Origin: Desulfuromonas sp. | Lineage (GTDB): Bacteria > Desulfobacterota > Desulfuromonadia > Desulfuromonadales > SZUA-401 | Reading direction: 5' to 3' | Length of the DNA: 12,206 nt | Assembly: GCA_002869605.1 (NCBI GenBank) | Contig: PKUI01000166.1 | Coordinates: 1 to 12,206 of the forward strand | Shown here: piece by piece, positions 6,860-12,206 of the stretch | Position numbering within the stretch: position 1 is the stretch's first letter | How the letters are laid out: the number at the start of each line of letters is the position of its first letter | Made by a program: the position numbers and the translations under genes | The notes under the pieces: model-generated | Databases searched by the model: none | What the model saw: the letters and a program-made list of their open reading frames with translations, nothing else | What the model was told of the DNA's origin: nothing

Positions 6860-8176
6860 ATGGCTTTGAAGACCTTCCCCGGGGGAGTGCATCCTCCGGA
6901 TAACAAGCAGTGGAGCGCGCACCTTCCGATCGAAGAGTGCCCTCTGCCGAACGAGCTGGTGATCCCCCTGTCACAGCACATCGGCGCCCCTGCGGAGCTG
7001 TGTGTTGACGTTGGCGCCTGTGTCGGCAAGGGTGACCTGCTCGGACGGGCCAAGGGGTTCGTGTCGGTACCGGTGCATGCCTCGACCTCCGGAGAGGTGG
7101 TGGCGGTTGAAGCGCGCCCGCATCCGAGTGGTCGCGACCTGCCGGCGATCATTCTGCGCCCCGATGGCGAGGATCGCTGGGGGGAGATCCTGCCGGAGGT
7201 CGCGCCGGAGAGCCTGACCCGTGAGCAGACCCTCGACCGCATCCGGGATGCCGGCGTAGTCGGCATGGGAGGGGCGACCTTCCCGGCGCACGTCAAGTTG
7301 ATGCCACCCGAGGACAAGCCGATCGATACCCTGATCCTCAACGGCGTGGAATGCGAACCGTATCTGACCGCCGATCACCGCCTGATGCTCGAACGGCCCG
7401 AACGGATCGTCGTCGGAGCCGAGGAGGTGGCTAACCTGCTCGGGGTCAGCAAACTGTTCATCGGCATAGAAAACAACAAGCCGGACGCCATCGAGACCAT
7501 GCGCGAGGCGGCACGCGATTCCCGTCTCAAAGTGGTCCCGTTGCAGGTCAAATATCCGCAAGGGGCCGAGAAGCAGCTGATCAAGGCGATTCTGGGGCGC
7601 GAAGTTCCCTCCGGCGGGCTGCCGATGGACGTCGGCGTGGTGGTGCAGAACGTCGGGACGATTGCTGCCTTGCACCAGGCGGTTAAGCATGGGATGCCGC
7701 TGATCGAGCGGATTACCACCGTAACCGGACCGGGTATCGCGACTCCCAAAAATCTGCGAGTGCGCATCGGTACGCCGCTGCAGCACCTGGTTGAATACTG
7801 TGGCGGAACGACCGACGATCCGGGCAAATTGATTATGGGTGGCCCGATGATGGGCATGGCGCTGTTGAACCTGGAAGTGCCAGTAACGCGCGGAACTTCG
7901 GGGCTGTTGCTATTACGCGAAAAAGATGTGGCGGCACGTGCGGAAGGTCCGTGCATCCGCTGCGCTCGGTGCGTCCTGCATTGCCCGGCACACCTGCTGC
8001 CGACCGCGATTGCGGCCAGTGCCCGGTTGGAGATGTTCGATCAGGCGGCCGAGCTCCGCGCGCTCGATTGTATCGAGTGCGGGTGTTGTTCCTTCGACTG
8101 CCCGGCGGCGTTACCGCTGGTGCAGTCGATCCGCACGGCCAAGGCGGCGATTATCGCGGCAAGAAGGAAGGCTTGA
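6860..8176 (+). CDS. rnfC: Rnf complex NADH-binding subunit RnfC
   Basis: The peripheral cytoplasmic subunit of Rnf that handles NAD(H). The 438-residue protein starts with the signature TFPGGVHPPDNK, has the glycine-rich nucleotide/FMN segment GVVGMGGATFP (132-142) and NGVECEPYLTAD (161-172), both shared with the NuoF/Nqo1 fold, then an SLBB-like region and two C-terminal cluster motifs: Cys365/368/371/375 and Cys404/407/410/414. It lacks the long alanine-rich C-terminal extension of enterobacterial RsxC, which is the usual state outside that group. The ATG at 6860 has an AGGAT site at 6 bases and follows rnfB by 13 bp. The subunit is complete, so the operon can form a working complex. Confidence 0.97.
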   Translation: MALKTFPGGVHPPDNKQWSAHLPIEECPLPNELVIPLSQHIGAPAELCVDVGACVGKGDLLGRAKGFVSVPVHASTSGEVVAVEARPHPSGRDLPAIILRPDGEDRWGEILPEVAPESLTREQTLDRIRDAGVVGMGGATFPAHVKLMPPEDKPIDTLILNGVECEPYLTADHRLMLERPERIVVGAEEVANLLGVSKLFIGIENNKPDAIETMREAARDSRLKVVPLQVKYPQGAEKQLIKAILGREVPSGGLPMDVGVVVQNVGTIAALHQAVKHGMPLIERITTVTGPGIATPKNLRVRIGTPLQHLVEYCGGTTDDPGKLIMGGPMMGMALLNLEVPVTRGTSGLLLLREKDVAARAEGPCIRCARCVLHCPAHLLPTAIAASARLEMFDQAAELRALDCIECGCCSFDCPAALPLVQSIRTAKAAIIAARRKA

Positions 8177-8177
8177 C

Positions 8178-9167
8178 GTGAACAAGATACCCTACCTGTC
8201 ATCGTCTCCCCATCTCCACTCAGGGTCTTCGACCGAGCGGATCATGCTCGATGTGCTGATCGCGCTTGCACCTGCCTCGCTGGTTGCCGTGGTGTTGTTC
8301 GGCTGGCCGGCCCTTCTGGTGTTGGTTTTGGCCGTTGGCGGCTGCCTGGCGACGGAAGCAGTTTGCCAGCTGGCCATGAAGCGCCCGCTGACACTGCGCG
8401 ACAACAGCGCTGCGATCACCGGGGTGCTGCTGGCGTTGAACCTGCCGCCCTCGTTGCCGTGGTGGATGGTGCTGCTGGGTGCGGTGATCGCTATCCTGAT
8501 CGGCAAACAGATCTATGGTGGCCTTGGCTACAATCCTTTCAACCCGGCGCTTGTCGCGCGCGTGGTCCTGCTGATTTCGTTTCCGGTGCAGATGACCCGG
8601 TGGACGGCACCAGAACCCTTTAAATTTATGGTCGATGGGGTAAGCGCCGCGACCCCGCTGGGCGAGATGAAAAGTTCCGTGATGTTGAGCGGGAAACTCC
8701 CTGAGGCCCTGCAGGCCGGCTACAGCGACTACCTGTTCGGAGCCATGTCGGGATGCATCGGGGAAGTCTCTGCCGTTGCGCTTTTGATCGGCGCGGCATA
8801 TCTGTTCTGGAGGAAGGTGATATCCTGGCATATCCCCGTCACTTTTCTTGGTACCGCAGTGCTGATGTCGGGTGTCTTCTGGCTGGTGGACGGTAGCCGT
8901 TATCCGAGCCCGGTATTCCACTTGCTCACCGGGGGCATGCTGTTGGGGGCGTTCTTCATGGCGACCGATATGGTGACCTCTCCGATAACACCGCGGGGCA
9001 TGATTGTCTTCGGTGTCGGCTGCGGTGTGCTCACCATCCTGATCCGCCTGTTTGGGGGGTATCCGGAAGGCGTATCGTTCGCCATCCTGCTGATGAACGC
9101 TGCAACACCGTTGATCGATCGCTTTACGCGTCCGAAGGTTTTCGGTTACCGGGGGGAGACGGCATGA
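8178..9167 (+). CDS. rnfD: Rnf complex membrane flavoprotein RnfD
   Basis: A polytopic membrane subunit (329 residues, about nine hydrophobic segments) that carries a covalently bound FMN. I start it at the GTG at 8178, one base after the rnfC stop, behind a strong AAGGAAGG; this gives the family N-terminus with SSSPHLHSG and STERIMLDV. The open frame continues upstream to 7926, but that stretch overlaps rnfC and has no membrane character. The NPFNPAL segment (119-125) is typical of RnfD/NqrB. The flavin-attachment motif reads DGVSAATPLG with Thr159 as acceptor; alanine replaces the glycine of the common SGAT form. Attachment needs an ApbE flavin transferase, which is not in this window. The stop overlaps the rnfG start (ATGA). 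Confidence 0.95.
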   Translation: MNKIPYLSSSPHLHSGSSTERIMLDVLIALAPASLVAVVLFGWPALLVLVLAVGGCLATEAVCQLAMKRPLTLRDNSAAITGVLLALNLPPSLPWWMVLLGAVIAILIGKQIYGGLGYNPFNPALVARVVLLISFPVQMTRWTAPEPFKFMVDGVSAATPLGEMKSSVMLSGKLPEALQAGYSDYLFGAMSGCIGEVSAVALLIGAAYLFWRKVISWHIPVTFLGTAVLMSGVFWLVDGSRYPSPVFHLLTGGMLLGAFFMATDMVTSPITPRGMIVFGVGCGVLTILIRLFGGYPEGVSFAILLMNAATPLIDRFTRPKVFGYRGETA

Positions 9168-9766
9168 ACTCTTTAATGCGCCTGGTTGTTACCCTGACCC
9201 TGGTTGCCGGTTGTGCCGGATTGATCCTGTCGCTGGTTGAGCAAGTCACGCGCGCACCGATCGCCGAGCAGCGGCGTATGGAGATGCTACGTGCCCTACA
9301 GTCGGTGCTGCCTGAATTCGACAACCAACCCGATGCCGACAGGGTGAAGCTGGTGACGGGCCAGGATAAGCGCGGGCGCGATATTGTTCATGTTGTGTAC
9401 CGGGGGCGCAAGCAGGATACCTTGACTGGTCTAGCCTTCAAGGTGACCGCAGCGGACGGCTACAGCGGCAATATCGATATCATGCTCGGGATTCGCCCTG
9501 ACGGTACCGTCGAGGGGGTCGAGGTTCTCACTCACAACGAAACCCCGGGGCTTGGCGACAAGATCGAGCTGCCGAGCTTTCGAGCGCAATTTGCCGGGAA
9601 AAATCTCGGCAACGTCGACTGGCGGGTTAAAAAGGACGGCGGTGAGTTCGACCAGCTGACGGGAGCGACCATCTCGCCGCGTGCGATTGTCGGCGCGGTG
9701 CGTGCGGGGCTGGAGTTCTACCGTGACAACCAGGATTCTATAACCACCTCGGAGTCAATCCCATGA
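9164..9766 (+). CDS. rnfG: Rnf complex flavoprotein RnfG
   Basis: A 200-residue protein with one N-terminal membrane anchor (about 7-25) and an exported FMN-binding domain. The flavinylation motif DQLTGAT ends in Thr169, the expected point of phosphoester attachment, followed by ISPRAIV. The conserved HNETPGLGDKI segment lies at 124-134. FMN on RnfG and RnfD forms the membrane path of electrons between the RnfB and RnfC sides. The gene overlaps rnfD by 4 bp and rnfE by 4 bp (both ATGA), typical of tightly coupled translation. Length and motifs are normal. Confidence 0.96.
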   Translation: MNSLMRLVVTLTLVAGCAGLILSLVEQVTRAPIAEQRRMEMLRALQSVLPEFDNQPDADRVKLVTGQDKRGRDIVHVVYRGRKQDTLTGLAFKVTAADGYSGNIDIMLGIRPDGTVEGVEVLTHNETPGLGDKIELPSFRAQFAGKNLGNVDWRVKKDGGEFDQLTGATISPRAIVGAVRAGLEFYRDNQDSITTSESIP

Positions 9767-10359
9767 GTCTGTGGCAGGAGTTCTCGAAAGGGATCTGGCG
9801 GGAAAACGCCGTATTCAAGCTGGTGCTCGGCATGTGTCCGTTGCTGGCGGTGACTTCGAGTGCCATAGACGGGCTCGGTATGGGGCTGGCATCGTCCTTC
9901 GTATTGGTCTGTTCCAACCTGGTGGTCTCGCTGCTGCGTAACCTGATCCCTTCCCGGGTACGGATTCCGGCGTTTATTGTCATTATCGCCTCTTTTGTGA
10001 CCGTGGTACAGCTTGGCATGGAGGCCTATTTCTACAGCATGCACAAATCGCTCGGCATCTTTATTCCGCTGATCGTGGTCAACTGTTTGATCCTCGGGCG
10101 TGCCGAGGCCTTTGCGTCGCGCAACGATCTGCGGCTGGCGCTGGCCGACGGACTCGGTATGGGCTTCGGGTTTACCCTTGCCCTGTTCATACTCGGCGCA
10201 GTGCGTGAACTGTTCGGTGCCGGGACCCTGCTCGGCCTGAGCATCTTCGGTGCCGGTTATCAGCCGTTGCTGCTGATGATTCTCCCTCCCGGGGCCTTTA
10301 TTGCTCTCGGTCTGCTGCTGGCGGCCATGAACCGGTTTGAGCAAGGTCGACAGCGCTAG
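9763..10359 (+). CDS. rnfE: Rnf electron transport complex subunit RnfE
   Basis: A membrane subunit homologous to RnfA, 198 residues with six predicted helices. It carries the matching pair of in-membrane cysteines, Cys25 in VLGMCPLLAV and Cys108 in IVVNCLILG, that together with RnfA's bind an iron-sulfur centre between the two inverted subunits. The N-terminal EFSKGIWRENAVF is typical of RnfE. It closes the operon; no rnfH follows. A hairpin terminator lies about 90 bp downstream of its stop, then the nuo promoter region. Confidence 0.97.
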   Translation: MSLWQEFSKGIWRENAVFKLVLGMCPLLAVTSSAIDGLGMGLASSFVLVCSNLVVSLLRNLIPSRVRIPAFIVIIASFVTVVQLGMEAYFYSMHKSLGIFIPLIVVNCLILGRAEAFASRNDLRLALADGLGMGFGFTLALFILGAVRELFGAGTLLGLSIFGAGYQPLLLMILPPGAFIALGLLLAAMNRFEQGRQR

Positions 10360-10450
10360 CTCCTCCCTGAGAAATCTCATTAAATTCAGCCAATTCAAAT
10401 CCCCGGCCCACGCAAAAAAATTCCCCGATTGTTGACCGTACTAGTCTGCA

Positions 10451-10473
10451 AAAGCCCCATAAAATGGGGCTTT
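10451..10473 (+). terminator. Hairpin terminator after rnfE
   Basis: Perfect 10-bp arms AAAGCCCCAT (10451-10460) and ATGGGGCTTT (10464-10473) enclose an AAA loop, followed by only a short T-rich tail (TTTGTTC). It could slow transcription from rnf into nuo, perhaps with some read-through. The rest of the 10360-10450 spacer shows no gene or clear signal. Confidence 0.75.
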
Positions 10474-10486
10474 GTTCGCCTGGGGA

Positions 10487-10506
10487 GTGCATACTGTATA
10501 CTGTAT
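10487..10506 (+). promoter_or_regulatory. Operator-like element upstream of the nuo -35 box
   Basis: GTGCATACTGTATAC (10487-10501) matches 13 of 15 bases with the element in the atp leader, in the same orientation relative to transcription. It continues into a second ATACTGT unit, so 10491-10506 is a tandem 7-bp repeat containing two overlapping ATACtGTAT palindromes. It ends 7 bp before the -35 box, a place suited to an activator or repressor. Function is inferred. Confidence 0.55.
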
Positions 10507-10513
10507 TTTTTCC

Positions 10514-10542
10514 TTGACATCGTACCGGGATTATTCTAATTT
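10514..10542 (+). promoter_or_regulatory. Promoter of the nuo operon
   Basis: TTGACA (10514-10519) is followed by a 17-bp spacer and TAATTT (10537-10542); TCTAAT at a 15-bp spacer is an alternative -10 box. The predicted start near 10549 leaves a leader of about 70 bases before nuoA, with further GTATAC-type motifs in it. Confidence 0.65.
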
Positions 10543-10585
10543 CTCGCTGCTGTATAGCGTAAACGGTTTCGTGTGCTTACGGACC

Positions 10586-10598
10586 GTATACACAATTC
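10586..10598 (+). promoter_or_regulatory. Additional GTATAC-type motif in the nuo leader
   Basis: GTATACACAATTC lies about 40 bases into the predicted leader. Its reverse complement, GAATTGTGTATAC, shares 11 consecutive bases (GAATTGTGTAT) with the left side of the atp element. A further fragment TGCTGTATA, also present in the atp element, lies near the predicted start (10548-10556). These may be secondary binding sites of the same regulator. Confidence 0.45.
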
Positions 10599-10620
10599 CT
10601 TTCGTGCAAGGAGTCGTTTC

Positions 10621-10977
10621 ATGCTTGAAAGTTACCTGCCGATTATGCTGCTCATCGGGATCGCCGTGCTCTTCGCCATAGGCTCGGTTGTCGCCTCCGG
10701 AGTCATCGGGGTGAGCAAACCCTCCGCGGTTAAACTCGCCCCCTATGAGTGTGGTATGCCACTCATAGGAACGGCTCGTGAGCGTTTCTCGATCAAGTTC
10801 TACTTGATTGCGATGCTCTTCATCGTCTTCGACATCGAATGTGTGTTTCTCTATCCCTGGGCGGTTATGTTCAAGAGCCTCGGGGTGTTCGGTTTCGTCG
10901 AGATGGGCGTGTTCATCGTGATCCTTCTGGTTGGCTATGTCTATGTTTGGAAAAAAGGAGCACTGGAATGGGAGTAG
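10621..10977 (+). CDS. nuoA: NADH-quinone oxidoreductase subunit A
   Basis: A small membrane subunit of complex I, 118 residues with three helices (about 5-28, 59-81 and 88-110). The family loop motif PYECGMP (41-47) and the [12 protein letters not shown] segment with Asp71 and Glu73 are intact; they lie near the quinone site and the first steps of proton transfer. I use the ATG at 10621, preceded by AAGGAG at 7 bases; an upstream in-frame GTG at 10573 would add residues that do not match the family and would start inside the leader. The 3' end overlaps nuoB by 10 bp. It opens the complex I operon. Confidence 0.96.
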   Translation: MLESYLPIMLLIGIAVLFAIGSVVASGVIGVSKPSAVKLAPYECGMPLIGTARERFSIKFYLIAMLFIVFDIECVFLYPWAVMFKSLGVFGFVEMGVFIVILLVGYVYVWKKGALEWE

Positions 10978-11477
10978 AGGCAACCCTGGGAAATAATGTC
11001 ATTACCACGAGTCTCGACAAGCTGGTTAACTGGTCGAGATCCCGTTCTCTGTGGCCGATGACGTTTGGTTTGGCCTGCTGCGCCATTGAGATGATGGCGG
11101 CCGGTGCGGCCCGTTTCGACCTTGACCGCATGGGGATCCTGTTTCGCGCCTCGCCGCGTCAGGCGGACGTGATTATCATTGCCGGAACCGTGACCAAGAA
11201 GATGCTGCCGGTCATTCAGACGGTTTACGAGCAGATGCCCGAGCCCAAGTATGTTATCGCCATGGGCGCCTGCGCCTGTTCGGGTGGTGTGTTCGATACC
11301 TACAGTGTGGTTCAGGGGGTCGACGAACACCTCCCGGTCGATGTTTACATCCCCGGCTGCCCTCCGCGTCCCGAGGGTCTTCTCTATGGTCTGCAGAAGC
11401 TGCAGGAGAAGATCATGGCCGAGCGTAACAGCTTCGGTGCGGCCATCGGTGTCGGCGACGTAGTCCAGGGTCTCTAA
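10968..11477 (+). CDS. nuoB: NADH-quinone oxidoreductase subunit B
   Basis: The complex I subunit that holds cluster N2, the last iron-sulfur centre before quinone. In 169 residues all four ligands are present: the adjacent Cys37-Cys38 in [10 protein letters not shown], Cys102 in MGACACSGG and Cys131 in [11 protein letters not shown]. The ATG at 10968 lies within the end of nuoA, 7 bases after AAGGAG, and gives the usual short N-terminus; an open frame reaching back to 10839 overlaps nuoA in another frame and is not used. The overlap suggests coupled translation. Confidence 0.98.
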   Translation: MGVEATLGNNVITTSLDKLVNWSRSRSLWPMTFGLACCAIEMMAAGAARFDLDRMGILFRASPRQADVIIIAGTVTKKMLPVIQTVYEQMPEPKYVIAMGACACSGGVFDTYSVVQGVDEHLPVDVYIPGCPPRPEGLLYGLQKLQEKIMAERNSFGAAIGVGDVVQGL

Positions 11478-11503
11478 TCCATTCTTTAGCGGGGTAATTA
11501 GAT

Positions 11504-11986
11504 ATGTCTGAAAACACAGTAGTGGCCAAGCTGAAGGGCAAGTTTGCCGATACGGTACTCGACGTGGTCGACTTCCGTGGTGAGACCACCGTGACGGTTA
11601 AGAAAGAAGATATCGTCGCGGTCTGTGCCTTCATGAAAGATGAGCTCGGTTTCAATTTCCTCTGTGATCTGTGTGGCGTTGACTATCTCGGTCAGTCGCC
11701 GCGGTTCATGGTGGTTTATAACCTCTATAACATTTCCAGCAAAGAGCGCTTCCGCATCAAGGTGCCGGTAGAAGAGTCTGCGGCCCAGGTTGACACCGTT
11801 TCCGCTGTCTGGGGCACGGCCAACTGGATGGAGCGCGAATGCTGGGACCTGATGGGAATCTCCTTTAATGATCATCCCGACCTGCGTCGCATTTTGATGG
11901 CAGCCGATTGGGAAGGGCATCCGCTGCGCAAGGATTATCCGGTGCAGGGCCCTGATCGCGAGCCCTACCAGGGGCGCGTTAGCTGA
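11504..11986 (+). CDS. nuoC: NADH-quinone oxidoreductase subunit C (30 kDa subunit)
   Basis: A peripheral-arm subunit without cofactors that packs against NuoD and NuoB. The 160-residue protein has the 30-kDa subunit signature WMERECWDLMGI (108-119) followed by FNDHPDLRRIL and HPLRKDYP (139-146). It is a separate gene, not the fused NuoCD form of enterobacteria. The ATG at 11504 is preceded by a weak GGGGT at about 11 bases; the 26-bp gap after nuoB holds nothing else. The short N-terminal region is poorly conserved in the family, so the start is slightly less sure than the function. Confidence 0.96.
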   Translation: MSENTVVAKLKGKFADTVLDVVDFRGETTVTVKKEDIVAVCAFMKDELGFNFLCDLCGVDYLGQSPRFMVVYNLYNISSKERFRIKVPVEESAAQVDTVSAVWGTANWMERECWDLMGISFNDHPDLRRILMAADWEGHPLRKDYPVQGPDREPYQGRVS

Positions 11987-12036
11987 TTTTCCTGAGTGTT
12001 TAGAATTATAACTTTTTCCATACAACGAGGAATGCA

Positions 12037-12206
12037 ATGGCAACGACCGAGATCATGACCGTCAACATGGGTCCGCAGCACCCCTCCACTCACGGGGTTT
12101 TGCAGCTGATCCTGGAACTGGATGGCGAAGTCGTCAAGAAGGCTACCCCCCACATCGGGTTCCTGCATCGCGGGGTGGAAAAACTCTCTGAGTACCGTAC
12201 CTATCA
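12037..12206 (+). CDS. nuoD: NADH-quinone oxidoreductase subunit D (partial, C-terminus outside window)
   Basis: The 49-kDa subunit of complex I, which with NuoB forms the quinone-reducing pocket. Only the first 56 codons are in the window. They include the diagnostic [14 protein letters not shown] (residues 11-24) and [13 protein letters not shown], with the conserved histidines near the quinone headgroup. The ATG at 12037 is preceded by AGGA at about 7 bases and gives the expected short lead-in to the motif; another ATG at 12032 is out of frame. It follows nuoC by 50 bp, and the operon must continue to the right. Confidence 0.97.
   Translation, partial: MATTEIMTVNMGPQHPSTHGVLQLILELDGEVVKKATPHIGFLHRGVEKLSEYRTY

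Noticed and set aside
7926..8177. Extension of the rnfD reading frame 84 codons upstream into rnfC
   Set aside because: The stretch overlaps the cluster motifs of rnfC in another frame, is Arg/Ser-rich, and the GTG at 8178 has a strong ribosome site and gives the normal family N-terminus.
8220..8921. A 233-codon minus-strand frame opposite rnfD, and a 226-codon one opposite rnfE (9718-10398)
   Set aside because: Both have the His/Gln/Arg-rich make-up of antisense membrane-protein DNA and no start signals.

Overview
The window reads as a chromosomal stretch from an anaerobic, respiring bacterium of the Desulfuromonadales group (the Geobacter, Desulfuromonas and Pelobacter relatives). This rests on the F0 genes atpZ-atpI-atpB-atpE grouped together, a PilZ protein of the type common in deltaproteobacteria, separate nuoC and nuoD genes, and the general look of the proteins. 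I cannot name a genus from sequence alone. Base composition and codon use look even across the window, and I see no transposase, integrase, phage gene, CRISPR array, tRNA or rRNA. It is core energy-metabolism DNA rather than a genomic island.

Layout. Positions 1-1663 (minus strand) hold the start of an ATP synthase F0 operon, read atpZ, atpI, atpB, atpE, with the c-subunit gene running off the left edge and a clear promoter at 1678-1706. Positions 1749-3768 (minus strand) hold a TrmJ-like tRNA methyltransferase, a membrane-anchored protein of unknown function, and a protein joining a degenerate receiver to a PilZ domain. Positions 3930-5213 (minus strand) are hemL, with a strong terminator. 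A short region (5214-5390) carries back-to-back promoters for hemL and for the complete rnfABCDGE operon (5391-10359, plus strand). After a hairpin terminator and a promoter region, the complex I operon begins: nuoA, nuoB, nuoC and the first 56 codons of nuoD.

How the genes work together. Rnf exchanges electrons between ferredoxin and NAD(H) while moving ions. Complex I oxidises NADH (or a related donor) into the quinone pool while moving ions. The F0 sector uses the resulting gradient to make ATP. Three ion-translocating machines thus lie within about 12 kb. HemL feeds tetrapyrrole synthesis, which such organisms need for abundant cytochromes.

The most interesting signal is regulatory rather than a new gene system. 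A 15-bp element of the form GTGYATRCTGTATAC sits at both the atp and the nuo promoters, in the same orientation relative to transcription, with further partial copies in the nuo leader. This looks like a shared operator co-regulating ATP synthase and complex I. Other points are an RnfB whose C-terminal ferredoxin domain has lost all ligands of exactly one cluster, a c subunit with a mixed sodium/proton ligand set, and a PilZ protein whose receiver has lost every phosphorylation residue. I did not find a clearly novel multi-gene system.
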